This document shows, piece by piece, positions 12,101 through 23,601 of a DNA stretch of 64,000 nt. The notes under the pieces were generated by a model that saw only the letters and a list, made by a program, of their open reading frames with translations, was not told where the DNA came from and did no database searches. The first letter of the stretch is position 1; the number at the start of each line of letters is the position of its first letter. The position numbers were made by a program, and so were the translations under genes. Source of the stretch: Primula veris (Eukaryota; Streptophyta; Magnoliopsida; Ericales; Primulaceae); contig OY821745.1 in the NCBI GenBank assembly GCA_963682055.1, positions 13,027,501 through 13,091,500 of the forward strand, written 5' to 3'.

Positions 12101-13521
12101 ATAAGAAACCTATAGGATGTAAGTGGGTGTACAAAATAAAGCATAAATCAGATGGTACTATAGAAAGATATAAGGCTAGACTTGTAGCCAAAGGCTATAC
12201 ACAACAAGAAGGTATAGATTATGAGAGTACTTTTTCACCTGTAGCAAAGATGGCTACTATTAGGTATTTTTTGGCTGTAGCAGCTTCTAAAAATTGGTTT
12301 TTAGAACAAATAGATGTCAATAATGCTTTTTTACATGGGGAATTAAATGAAGAAGTGTATATGGTGTTACCACCAGGATTTCATAAAATTGATGATTCTT
12401 TTGTATGCAAGTTACAAAAGTCACTTTATGGCTTAAAACAAGCTTCTAGGCAGTTGTTTTCTAAACTAAGTAGTGCACTTTTAGAGTTTGGTTTTATTAA
12501 GTCTTATGCAGATCATTCTTTATTTACATTACAAAAGGGCCAGGATTTTCTTACTCTATTGGTTTATGTGGATGATATAGTCTTAGGAAGTTCTTCTTCT
12601 AATTTGATTAATGCTGTCAAGTGTTTTTTGAATGAAAAATTCAAATTGAAAGATTTAGGGCCATTAAGATATTTTCTAGGATTAGAAGTTGCAAGAAGTA
12701 ACAAAGGTATTCACATTTGTCAAAGAAAGTATGCACTTGAGCTGTTAGCTGATGCAGGCCAATTGGCTTCAAAACCTGTTTGTTTTCCAATGGATACTAA
12801 ACAAAAACTGGTTAATGATGTAGACAGTATTATTTCTGACATTAAGTCTTATAGGCGTTTAATTGGTAGACTGTTGTACTTAACTATTACAAGGCCAGAT
12901 ATTACTTTTTCTGTGCATGCTCTAAGTCAGTTTTTGGCAGTTCCTACAAAAGTACATTTTGATGCAGCAATAAGAATTTTAAAATATGTCAAGATGAATC
13001 CAGCACAAGGTCTTCTTTTTTCATCTTCTTCTAACTTGAAATTAAAAGCTTTTACTGATAGTGACTGGGCTGGCTGTACCATTACAAGAAGGTCAGTTAC
13101 AGGTATATGTATTTTTCTGGGTGAATCAATGGTTAATTGGAAAAGTAAGAAACAGAATGTGGTTTCCAGAAGCTCTTGTGAAGCTGAGTATAGGGCTTTG
13201 GCCAATACTAGCTGTGAAATAGTTTGGTTTTTACAGTTGTTAAAAGATTTTGGTATTTCTCAGAATGGTGCTGTTCCTATTTTTACAGATAGTAAATCTT
13301 CTTTAGCATTAGTAGACAATCCAGTAAATCATGAAAGAACAAAACATATTGAAATTGATTGTCATTTTATCAAAGAAAAAATAGATGCTGGTATTGTTCA
13401 TCCTTTGTATGTGTCTTCTTCTAATAATTTGGCAGACCTATTCACTAAAGCATTGGGAAATCCTATTTTTCAAGGATTGTTGGTCAAGATGAGAGTTTTA
13501 TCTTTGCACTCTCCATCTTGA
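9163..13521 (+). pseudogene. Copia B gag-pol polyprotein with one internal stop
   Basis: A single frame runs from ATG 9163 to TGA 13519-13521 (1453 codons), interrupted only by TAA at 9601-9603. Copia A has CAA at the matching place. Visible domains, numbered from ATG 9163: gag N-terminal region with NPYYIGTNEN and NFHNWRRAMEIAIG (about 25-65). CCHC zinc knuckle (293-306). Protease DSGASEH (430). Pre-integrase LWHDRMGHPS and the zinc-binding HHCC region. Integrase core with D625 and D688, but lysine at 721 where ERKH is expected. Reverse transcriptase with IDVNNAFLHG (D1051) and YVDDI (1135). RNase H with TDSDWAG (around D1299) and the C-terminal NLADLFTKAL. The protein would copy element RNA and integrate the DNA. 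The stop truncates gag at 146 residues, and the missing catalytic residue predicts dead integrase. The stretch after the stop, from 9604, is fully open. Confidence 0.95.
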
Positions 13522-13529
13522 GAAGGGTA

Positions 13530-13968
13530 TATTAAGTATAAAACTATGAAATTGTAAAGATTCTGGATCAAGTATCCAGAATAAGTACTTTATAAAGTAC
13601 TTGTACTAATTTGTAAGTTCTGGATACTTGATGTATCCAGAATAAATGGTCTGTGAAGTTTATTGTTACTTATGAAATATGTTGGACTTATTTGTAAGGA
13701 ACTGGATACTTGATGTATCTAATGTTGTAACAGTTTATTGTTACTTATGAAATATGTTGGACTGATTTGTAAGGAACTGGATACTTGATGTATCCAGTAT
13801 AAATACTGTGTAAAGCTGTGATTAATAAATAAGAAAGTTTCATTATTTCGTTTATATTTCTCTCTATAACAGCTTATAAGCTGATATATATATATGTATA
13901 TACATATATACCTAATTCATCAAACAGCCATAACTGGGTTCGATTAAACCCAGATCATCATTTCTACA
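13530..13968 (+). repeat. 3' LTR of Copia B
   Basis: It is nearly identical to the 5' LTR. A TATAAATA box lies at 13798-13805, oriented rightward. Transcription from it would leave the element at 13968 and enter the antisense strand of the MYB 3' end. CGTTC follows at 13969-13973. Confidence 0.93.
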
Positions 13969-13999
13969 CGTTCATTTAACGAAGTACTTGACCATATTA

Positions 14000-14005
14000 T
14001 TTATT
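14000..14005 (-). terminator. Putative poly(A) signal of the MYB gene
   Basis: AATAAA on the - strand lies about 190 nt past the MYB stop codon and about 30 bp short of the Copia B end. Canonical AATAAA is used only loosely in plants, so function is inferred. Confidence 0.4.
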
Positions 14006-14193
14006 CACTTATGACATTTAAAATACAAAAATATACAGTTCTTATCCGATCTGTAGAATGTAGTAGCTAGTATGCACAGTAATAGTCACGCTAGCCAGTA
14101 AAAATTAAAGAGATGATCACATTTTGCCCAATCTCTAAATGTCTCAATTTGCTTTGTAACAATACAATTCAAGCCATCCCAACCTTAGTAAAT

Positions 14194-15794
14194 TTATTTC
14201 ATTTCTAACCCTCTAAAGTCCAAAATCCCACTTTTTAACCCCAAAAAGTCATACCCACTGGACCCATTGCTACATTTGCAATCTCCACTATTTTCAATCC
14301 CCAAACTGCATGAAAAACAAAGAGTGCTAGTACCACTTGTACTTTGATAAGGGGGGCTAATTCTGAGGTCAAGGTTTAAATCTGGGCATCTTTCTATAAT
14401 TGGGCTGGGCTCTTCTTTAAAACTGGGCCCAACTGCAATTTTCTCTTCTTCTTTGGTACTAAAGGATATGGTCCCGGGATCAGACTCGTTGATGGCTCGG
14501 TGGGTTGCTGGGTCGATACCCCGGTTCATGAGCTTCCGACGTATGTGGGTATTCCAGTAATTTTTTATTTCGTTGTCTGTTCTTCCAGGTAATCGTCCAG
14601 CTATGAGAGACCATCTGAAAATTAATAATTTAATATTGATTACAAAATTGGCGATAAATATGATTTTCACAATAGGATAGCTAAACTAGCTAGAAGTATT
14701 TTCTGGATTCTTAGGATGTGGTGGTAATCTGGTAGATGTGTTTTTAGACAGGTATGCTTAGATTAAAATCTACACTTTAATTTATGTTCATATTTAGTGA
14801 TGTCAAATGTAAATTTTTCTCGACGCAAAAGAAGATGTATTCTCATTGGAATTGAGATCCACACTAAATGATCCCAGAATCAACATGTGCAATTATTTCT
14901 TCACGAAATTCCATTTTAAAATGATGTACAAGGAAACTAGCTAGTAAATTTAATTTTAATAGATATCTACTAAATTTTTGATCATGTTGTAAATTGTAAT
15001 TGATAACTTTTTCTATTTCATATATCAAATTTAATTATAAGAAGGCAGAACGTGACATATTGTAATAACAAAATCACATTTATTTCATTTCCACATCGGA
15101 TTCAGACGAGCATCAAGATCTAGTACCACGTAGACCTCGAATAAATACTAATTACTTCATAATCGTCAAAAAGCAAAACCAAAAACAAAACCAAAACACA
15201 AGTAGCGTTCTTCATCTATTACCATTGTTTTTACTTTATTTTTGTTAAACAGGCATGAAAACATAAGAATAAACTTATGTCACTTAGTATTTTTTGTCCC
15301 AAATGTTTTTTTTTCTTTATGAAAAACTAACTATCATTTATCACTAAACCGATAAAAAAAAAAATAACTCAATTCAGATAGATCAAAAATATTACCCATC
15401 TACCTTAATATTGCTAGTTTCAAGGGAGGGAAAAAAACTGAAACTTTTAACCTGCTCAACCTAGTTACAAACACCAAGTTAATTATAACCCGAGCTTAGA
15501 ACAATAAATAAACAATTTTTTATAGACTTACTTATTTCCAAGCAAACTATGGAGCTTAATAATGAGTTCATCCTCTTCTTCAGTAAAATTTCCCCTCTTA
15601 AGGTCAGGTCTTAAGTAGTTGATCCACCGTAATCTACAACTCTTCCCACACCGTAACAAACCGGCGGCCTTTGGTAACGATCTCCAACACCCCTCTCCGT
15701 GAGCTCGTATGTATGCGATAAGTCTCTCGTCCTCCTCTTTTGTCCATGCGCCTTTGTTCGTGTGTGCTTTCTCACAACAAGGTGATCTTCCCAT
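14194..15794 (-). CDS. R2R3-MYB transcriptional repressor, subgroup 4 (MYB4-like)
   Basis: Two exons, 15794-15532 and 14614-14194, give 684 nt and 227 residues. ATG 15794 is chosen because it gives the canonical [20 protein letters not shown] start; a GTG two codons upstream is in frame but not used. The phase-2 intron 14615-15531 has GTAAGT and TTTCAG borders and splits codon AA|A before WSLIAGR. R2 covers about residues 14-62 and R3 about 67-113. The bHLH-interaction signature [DE]Lx2[RK]x3Lx6Lx3R is intact at E76-R95. C1 ([10 protein letters not shown], 120-129) and the EAR-type C2 motif (LNLDL, 167-171) are present. A Cys cluster (C187, C190, C200, C202) resembles the subgroup 4 zinc-finger-like motif, and the end FLGL...LDFRGLEMK resembles C4. 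Subgroup 4 proteins are nuclear repressors of phenylpropanoid and lignin genes. At 227 residues it is shorter than AtMYB4, mainly between domains. All key residues look intact. The exact target pathway is inferred from the family. Confidence 0.95.
14615..15531 (-). other. MYB intron (917 bp)
   Basis: GT-AG intron located inside R3, just before the W of WSLIAGR, a conserved R2R3-MYB intron position. The other common intron position (in R2, before LLRCGKSC) is not used. The intron is AT-rich with no recognised embedded element. Confidence 0.9.
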
Positions 15795-15863
15795 ATCCAC
15801 TCTTAGTCTCTTACTTAGCCTTTTTTTTTCCTTCCTATTTTTCTTCTTCTTCTTTTTTGTGTG

Positions 15864-15870
15864 TTTATAA
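15864..15870 (-). promoter_or_regulatory. Candidate TATA box of the MYB gene
   Basis: TTATAAA on the - strand lies about 70 nt upstream of the ATG, which would give a short 5' UTR of roughly 40 nt. An alternative is the TATATATA at 15890-15898. Further upstream, around 16041-16053, the - strand reads CTCACCAACTCTC, which resembles the AC-type elements bound by MYB proteins. All of this is inference. Confidence 0.35.
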
Positions 15871-15896
15871 GGCAGGCCTTTTAACTGTTGATATAT

Positions 15897-15932
<36 letters not shown>
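15897..15932. repeat. (ATAG)9 microsatellite in MYB promoter region
   Basis: Nine perfect ATAG units begin about 100 bp upstream of the MYB ATG, next to TATATATA. Further GATT and GTAG-type units follow to about 15945. Confidence 0.95.
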
Positions 15933-15945
15933 GTAGATTGATTGA

Positions 15946-16254
15946 TGGAGTATTATGTATACTAAAATTATGTATGTATACTAAAATTGTGTGTGTGTGT
16001 AAGAAATAGAGAGAAGGAGTGAACCTAATTGCTTCTAGACGAGAGTTGGTGAGACAGGTTTGAGGGGAGTTGGCCTTTTCTAGGATACTATTACTAGTAT
16101 ATCCGAACAATGTTATATGAAAAAGGGCGGACGACATTATTGTTCCTAATAATTTGATTAAAAGGTCCACTTCAATTTCAATCTTAAGTTTTAGAATAGT
16201 AACGAAATTAATCGTGTCCTATGTATATGCATAATCGTTTGAATAAAGGTCATA
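15946..16254. other. MYB upstream region
   Basis: Non-coding. It contains a short (TG)n run near 15990 and no recognisable gene. Presumed promoter-proximal sequence of the MYB gene. Confidence 0.35.
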
Positions 16255-16770
16255 GAAAGCCGTGTCAGAGCGACGGGGATATATGATACATGGACACGAG
16301 TATACGAATCCAACATGATACCACTCGCACATGCCAAAACGATAGGATATAACACTTAAAATAGTATATAATTATATTTTTCATATATATATATATATAT
16401 GTATCATTTTTTTTTAAGTTAAGCAAACATAAATAATTTGTCTCATATATGTGCGAAATCGAGTTTTGTTTATAAAGTTTAAATCCTGATATTGTGGAAG
16501 TATAATGATGCAATTTTTTTTTAATCTTTTGGTTGAAATATTTATGTTGAAACCTACGTTTTTATAGATCATTTTAGATGGTTCTCATGTTAAAATTCTA
16601 ATTTTAACTCACCTTTCGAGCTAATCGTGTCATGTTATCTTTGAACCGTGTCCGACTCGCTTGTGTAAGTGGTCAACTAAAAAATCATAAACATACGCCA
16701 ATATGCCGTGTCGGACACCCCATTTGTGGTGTTCGACACGTGCTCGTATCCGACGCATGTCCAACTCTTT
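16255..16770. repeat. Dispersed repeat of the GTGTCGGACAC type, copy 2
   Basis: GTGTCAGAGCGACG and GGACACGAG words are at the left. An AT-rich centre with a (TA)n run follows at about 16384-16400. GTGTCGGACAC and GTTCGACACGTG words are at the right (about 16704-16770). It resembles 6180-6715 in the same orientation, at low visible identity. Classification unknown. Confidence 0.4.
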
Positions 16771-19100
16771 AAAATAATGTGTGTTCGTGCATAATAGATC
16801 ATGAGTATTTTAAGGGACATACCAAAACTGATCTTTCAAATTGTTCTAAAAAGTTTACTGAACAATATATTTTTTAGTATAGATTAATATTTTTGACAAA
16901 TATACATGACAAGAAGTTAAATATTTCCAAATTCTATCAAAATAATAGGACCTACCGCCTCCTTGATCGAATTCCGCCCATGAGAGTAAGTGATTAATTT
17001 TGGGAACAAGAAACTCGAAATTATTTTAGGAGAAAATTTTGTTTAGTATTATGTATGATTGGATTTTACCAATTTGGTACTCAACTTTTAACTTTTATCA
17101 ATTTGAGCCCCAAACTACCAATTTAATACCTTTTAGTCATGTTCTCTCACTCATATATCATAGTGAGTGCAATTGCGTCAACATCTATCAGAAATAGATC
17201 TCCAAATATGAGATGTAGACAGATAGTAAGTGTAATTTAGTTAATTTATGGTGTCAGACCTTTAATGGACAAAAATTCATAGGTTGAGGCCTTAATTTGT
17301 AAAAGTGAATTGTATAAACTACTAAACAGTTTTTTCCATTATTTAGATAGACGAACAATAGGAAAAAATAATTAATTTTCTTCATTAGATTCAACCTCAA
17401 CCTCTGAAAATGCAACAACTTGCCATAGTCACGATTGGTGGCAGGTCGTGGTCGCGTTGTTCTCTCTCTATTAATCTCTATCTAGTCATGTAGTGGTGAC
17501 ATATTTTCATTACCTCATACTCTCATTTATGGTCCTTTTATTCCGACAACGTAAGTCTCTCAGTTTGAAAGTGGTACACTAAAATTGAAATAAATAAATT
17601 GATTTATTTTTATCTCTAAATATTCAAATGTTTTGTAATGGGGACATAAATTGTTGGAAACAAAATATTTATTGATAATCTTAAAAAGAATTACATTTTG
17701 AAATCTTCAATTTCTTATTCGAATAATTTAAATATATAAATAAATTGTTGTCCATTAGATTATTTATTTAGAAAGATGGTATAATGAACAAAAGTTTTAT
17801 AAAACTCAAGTCTTATCTACATTCAAGCATTTATATGATCTCAATGATCTTGCATGTAGTAAAATTCTTAATTGTTTTGTTGCCAAAAGGAGGGAGATTG
17901 ATGAATCAATCCTGAATTATACGTAATTGTATTATTTTTTTCATGATAACAAATAAGAATTTTACATATTTAACAAATATCGTTGTATTAATACTTTCAA
18001 CTAGTTTGTTTCAGATAAACACATGTATTTATCGATATATACAATGAAGTACATAATCAAGGAAAAGTTGTATTTCTTGTCTTATTTGGAGTTAAGCCAG
18101 TCAAAGAACCGAAACGAAATTTAGAGAATGTACCACAAAATACAATTGACATTAAAAGCATGATAAGTATTAATAAATCCGAACCATAATATTAATGCTT
18201 ATAAAACTATTACACAAGTGTTTAACCTAAGTATCTTGATATTAAAATAATCTATAATATAGTTTAAGGGAACATAATTTAGTATCAAGAGTGTGTTCTT
18301 AGAAATGTGTACCTTAATTATCGTGGAAATTTCCGATGACCAATTTTGTATATGTCCTTGTTGAGTCGATTGTTCAACAACTCTCTCCTTAAGATCTATT
18401 CGTCCCCTACCGTTGGCTTCTAAGAAATTGACGCTAATCTCCCAGGATAAAACGACAAAAATGAAGTAGGAAAGTGAAAGCACACGCTCCTACTGACGAA
18501 CTAGAAAACAACAAGAGAATTTCTCCTTAATTTTTCTTAAGAAAACTAAATGCAGAATATAAATTAGAGAGAGTGATAATCTGATATAAAGAATATTGGT
18601 TTGGAAATGGAATGAATAATAACGTATGAAAAGGGTTTAATTTATAGAAAATGAAGGGGTGCCAATCTGAACATACACGACTGTTCAAAACCAAGGGAGT
18701 GAATCTAGACAGATTCAAAGTATAGAGACTTGTTTGTAAACAGACACAACTGTTGGATCAGAGGAATGAATCTGGACAAATTCAAAGTACGTGGACCTAT
18801 TTATGAAAAGATGAAACTGACGGATTAATACCGTTAGGGATAAATATATAGTGTTTCAGGAATGCGGATTAGTTGAGTAAAAATAGGTGTGTTGGAAACA
18901 CGCACTTACGTATACACCACACCGCGCAGTTCAAACACTTGTTTTTTTTTTTGAGTGATTTTTTATTTTCCAAAAAATACCAATTAAAATATACTTGGAA
19001 TTCAATCACAAACAAAGATTGGAAATGAACACATACCAAAAGACTAATAAAAAAAAATGTATTCATTAAATTTATACAAAAAATTGTAACCAAAGTATGC
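16771..19100. other. Intergenic, no gene recognised
   Basis: AT-rich with only short, unconvincing ORFs. The block around 17060-17330 has weak inverted similarity between its ends and may be an old MITE. Sequence from about 18290 to 18960 lies downstream of the minus-strand Copia fragment and might include remnants of its LTR, but I found no matching second copy. Confidence 0.35.
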
Positions 19101-19144
19101 TACATACAAATGCGTTTTACCAACAGAAACAAAAAAAAAAAAAA

Positions 19145-20345
19145 TTAAAATAACTTATGTGTTACATCCAATAAAAACCAACTAATCTCGACTTTATCAT
19201 TCCCAAAGGCAATAACGTTAAGTTTGAACATGTCATTGTTCACATAGCCTTTTCCCACATACATTCCTCCTTTCATGAGTACCACTGTATCGGAGTTGAA
19301 CACCATCATGAATCCCTTCTTACTAAGTATGGAATTATACACTAAGTTCTTGCGGATTTGTGGTACATGGAGTACATTGGTCAGTGTAAGTTCCTTTCCT
19401 GAAGTGAGTTTGAGAACCACGGTCACTTTTCCTTCCATCTTGGAAGTGGATGCGTTACCCATGTAGCATAACTCGTTCTCTAATGCTTGGTAGGTGTAGA
19501 ACGAACTTCTGTCAAAATAGATGTGTTAGGTAGCCCTAGTGTCTATCAAACATTCCTTTAGACGGCCATCTATGAGATTGACCTCAATCCAAAGAACAAG
19601 AGACGTCATTGCTGCTAAGTTAAGTTCATCACCTTTTTGACATAAATGAGTGGATTCAATCATGTGAGCGTGATTTGATCTCTCATCATGCATCTTATTT
19701 CTCCCCATGTTCTGACATTCTCTTTCGTAGTGTCCGACTTTTCCACATGCAAAATATTTCCCTTTGAACTTCTTCCTTAGATCGTTCGGCCCGTTCGTTC
19801 TTGAACGTGACCCATCATAGTTCTTTCGCTTGTGGTTTGTAACTTCCACAATGTTTTCCCTTGCCCGATGACCACCGACAACCCTCCTCTCCGTAGCACT
19901 GTTATCCTCCTCTATCCTCAATCTTAGTATCAAGTCCTCTAGATGACTCTTTTCACTTATGGATAGGATAGTTTTTGAAATCTCTCCAAGAGGGTGGTGA
20001 TTTGTCAATGATGGATGCTCCTTGAAAAGCATCATTTGTGTCCATACCCTCGGAGGTGAGATAAGAGATTATAACTTGAAGGTCTTCTGCTTAGGTGACT
20101 ACGAATTTGGTATCCACCATTTTGTATGCCAGGAATTTGCTAACGACAAACTTTTTCGTCCCAAAATCATCTGTCCTATACTTTTTATCAAGACTGTCCC
20201 AAAGTTCTTTTGCCGACTTTTTAGACAGTATACCCCAAAAAGGTTTTAGACTGTCCCAAAGGTTATTGTCCCAAAGTTCTTTTGCCGACTTTTTAGTTTC
20301 TGCAAAAGTAGTCTGCATGTTTCCATGCCTCTACATTTGCCGTTG
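19145..20345 (-). pseudogene. Copia gag and protease-region fragment (minus strand)
   Basis: Reading leftward from about 20345: a gag segment with AKELWDSLDKKY and GTKKFVVSKFL, typical of the UBN2-type Copia gag; then a lysine-rich region with a zinc-knuckle remnant whose first cysteine is replaced by tyrosine (YFACGKVGHYEREC); then a block after the protease with LTLTNVLHVPQIRKNLV at about 19380. It is broken by frameshifts and a stop at about 19526. Integrase and polymerase are missing. A 72-bp in-frame duplication of the KKSAKELWD-coding sequence lies at 20195-20300. It stands head to head with the + strand fragment starting near 20399, so this locus was rearranged. Confidence 0.85.
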
Positions 20346-20398
20346 ATTAGGTATTTCCCTCAATGAGTACATGTCCATTCTCTTGGATATATGTTTAG

Positions 20399-23300
20399 CG
20401 GTGGTTGAACCATTGGAAATCACAGTGTCCTAAGAAACAATTTAAGTTTTATTCACTTGTGGTTGAAACATGTTTAGCGGTGTTATCTGACACCTTTTGG
20501 TGTGTTGATACGGGAGCCACTAATCATATTTGCAATTCATTACAGGCGTTTCAGACAACCAGGAAGCTTAGTGATGGAGAGATTTGCGTATTTCTGTGAG
20601 ATGTCACGAGAGTGCCGGTAGTTGCAGTTGGAAGCATTATTATTTCATTTCGTAGTAATAAGCTTTTAATTTTGAAAGATGTTTTTTATGTGCCTTCGAT
20701 TAGAAGGATTTTGATTTCTGTTTCTAGTCTTGTTAAAAATGGATATTCAGTTTATTTTAATGATTCAGTTATTATTAAAATGGATAAACTTGTAATCTGT
20801 TCTGGTACATTGGTGAATGGTTTATTTATTATTAATGATGGCTTACTTACTATGCAACTAAGGGAATCTAATAACATTATTAATCGTAAACCATGCAAGA
20901 GGAAAAGTCCTTCAGAAATGAATGAAACGTATCTTTGGCATTTGCACTTAGGTCATATTAATCTAAATCGAATTATAAGACTGGTTAAAGATGGGTCTTT
21001 AGGGTTATTGAAAGTATAGACACTTCCAGTCTGTGAATCGTGTTTAGAAGGTAAGATGACAAAGCGGCCGTTTTTGGCCAAAAGCAATAGGGCTATTGAA
21101 ACGTTAGAATTAATTCATTCTGATTTGTGTGGACCCTTGAATATCCAAGCTAGATGAGGTTATGAGTATTTTGTCACATTTATTGACGATTACTCTAGAT
21201 ATGGGTACATTTATTTGATGCGTCGCAAGTCTGAATGTTTTGAGAAATTCAAAACATTTAAGACAAAAGTGGAGAAGCGTCATGGAAAATGTATCAAGAC
21301 ACTACGATCTGATCGTGGTGGTGAATAGCTCTTTGGATAATTCTTGGAATACTTATCAATGGAAGGTATCACCTCTCAGTTGTTTGCACCTGGTATGCCA
21401 CAACAAAATGGTGTAGCAGAGAGGAGAAATAGAACTCTTATGGATATGGTTAGATCAATGATGAGTTACTCGTATTTACCAGATTCGTTTTGGGGACATG
21501 CATTAGAAACGACAGCATATGTTCTTAACTTGGTACCTTCGAAGTCAGTACCAATTACACCCACATAATTGTGGACTGGGCGTAAGTCTAGTCTAAGACA
21601 TAATCGAGTGTGCGGTAGTCTGGCACGTGTTGAAGGTAAAGACTAACAAGTTAGAGTCTAGAACATATGTTTTGTTTATTTGTTGGGTACTCTAAATGAA
21701 TGAAAGGTGGTTTATTCTATTGTCCTAAGGATCAGAAGGTCATGGTTGGCACTAATGCCCGATTCTTAGAAGATGACTTTATTATGAACCACAAACTCAT
21801 AAGTAGGATTGTTTTAGAGAAGATGAGAGTGAACTTGCACGAGCAGATTTCTAAGTTAACCACAGAAAAAGAAATAGTACAAGACACAGAGCCAGTACCA
21901 TTAGATAATGCTAGTATACCTCGTCGAAGTGGGAGGACGATAAACCATCTGGTAAGGTACACACTCTTGGGAGAATCTTTCGAAAGGATCCCGAAAGAGT
22001 TGGATACTGAACCAGTTAACTACAGAGATTCACTTCAGGGCAAAAATGCAGAACTCTGGCAAAATGCAATGAATGCTGAGATGGGGTCTATGTACTCTAA
22101 TCAGGTCTGGGAGCTTATAGAACCATCCATGGGGATAAAACCCATTAGATGCAAGTGGATCTATAAGATAAAGAGAGGATCAGACAGTAAGGTGGAAACA
22201 TTTAAATCAAGGCTTGTTGCGAAAGAGTTTACTCAAAAAGAAGGGATCGATTATGAGGAAACCTTCTCGCCGGTAGTCATGCAAAATTCTATCCGGATTG
22301 TCTTGTGCATTGCGGCTCATTTCGATTACGAAATTTGGCAAATGGATGTGAATACAGCTTTCCTTAACGGAAGTCATGAGGAATGCATATATATGGTGCA
22401 ATCAGATGGATTCATAGCAAAGGACCAAGAACATTTAGTGTGCAAGATTAAGAGGTCCATTTATGGGCTTAAGCAAGCATCGAGGTCTTGGAATAATTGC
22501 TTTGACTAAGCCATTAAGTCTTATGGCTTTAATCAGAGTTATGACGAGTCAAATGTTTACATGAAACATGATGGAGTCGTTAATGTGTTTTTAATACTAT
22601 ATGTTGACGATATACTAATAATCGAAAACAATATAGGAGCATTATCGGCGGTCAAAGTATGGTTATCTGGACAATTCGATATGAAGGATTTGGGAGAAGA
22701 TGGTCACATTCTCGGGATCAAACTTATACATGATCGGAATCATAGAATGTTGAGCTTATCTCAGGCATCCTATATTGATGATATTGTCGCCCGTTATAGC
22801 ATGCATGATTCCAATAAAGGTTTCTTACCTTTCCGGCATGGAATACATTTATCAAGCAATCCGTGTCCTATAACTCAGATTGAGATAGATAAGATGAAGG
22901 AAGTTTCTTATGCTTCGGCAATAGAAGCCTGGTGTATGCAATGTTGTGTACTAGATCTGGTATCTGCTTTGCTGTTGGCATGGTTAGTAGATTTCAGTCT
23001 AATCCCGGGCAGGAACATTGGACTGCAGTAAAACATATAATCAAGTATCTGAAAAGAACTAGAGATTACATGTTGGTTTATGGTGCAGATAGTCTAGTGC
23101 TTGCTGGGTATACTGACTTTGATTTTCAGTCAGATATAGATTCTAGAAAATCAACCTCTGGAAATGTGTTCACATTACGAGGTGGAGCCATTAGTTGGAG
23201 AAGCATCAAGTAAGATTGCGTTGCTAATTCAACTATGGAAGTCGAGTATGTGGATGCCAATGAGGCAGCTAAAGAGGCTGTGTTTCTCCGGAACTTTCTT

Positions 23301-23585
23301 TTGGAACTTGGTGTGGTACCTTCTGCACAATCACCTATTACACTTTATTGAGGTAATAGTGGGGCGGTTGTGAATGCAAAGGAACCTACAATACACAAGA
23401 AGGCTAAGTACATCCAGAGGAAGTATCACGTTATACGAGAGATCGTAAAAAGAGGATATGTGGTGGTGACTAAGATTGCTTCGACGAATAACCTAGCAGA
23501 TCCATTCACTAAAAGTCTTCCGACGAATACTTTTAGTAGGCATGTGGAGAACATGGGAGTGAGATGTATGTCAGCATGGCTTTAA
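20399..23585 (+). pseudogene. Copia gag-pol remnant, 5' truncated
   Basis: It begins in a zinc knuckle (HWKSQCPKK) and continues collinearly. Protease is VDTGATNHICNS at about 20500. Pre-integrase motif LWHLHLGHIN follows at about 20935. The integrase core has HSDLCGP, RSDRGGE and PQQNGVAERRNR, with the glutamate kept, at about 21118-21430. Reverse transcriptase contains MDVNTAFLNG and YVDDI (about 22340-22610). RNase H carries a HIQRKYHVIREIV-type end and NLADPFTKSLP (about 23420-23520). Stops (TGA near 21156, TAG near 21326, TAG at 21017) and several frameshifts make it non-functional. It differs in family from Copia A, B and the 54-58 kb element. Confidence 0.88.
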
Positions 23586-23601
23586 GTCTATAGTGGGAGA
23601 T

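Larger units (their letters stand above)
8449..13968 (+). mobile_element. Copia B: young, nearly intact LTR retrotransposon
   Basis: The element is flanked by an exact 5-bp target duplication CGTTC (8444-8448 and 13969-13973). Its LTRs of 445 and 439 bp differ mainly by a CT/TA microsatellite indel and about one clear substitution, so insertion was recent. The order is 5' LTR, TGGTATCAGA primer site, one long gag-pol frame, purine tract AGAAGGG (13521-13527), 3' LTR. The termini are TATTAA...CTACA. It is the same family as Copia A. Two lesions probably stop it acting alone: a stop within gag and loss of the integrase glutamate. It lies tail to tail with the MYB gene, 225 bp away. Confidence 0.96.

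Noticed and set aside
15792..15800. In-frame GTG start two codons upstream for the MYB protein
   Set aside because: The family starts MGRSPCC at the ATG ending 15792. GTG is not expected to start a plant nuclear gene.
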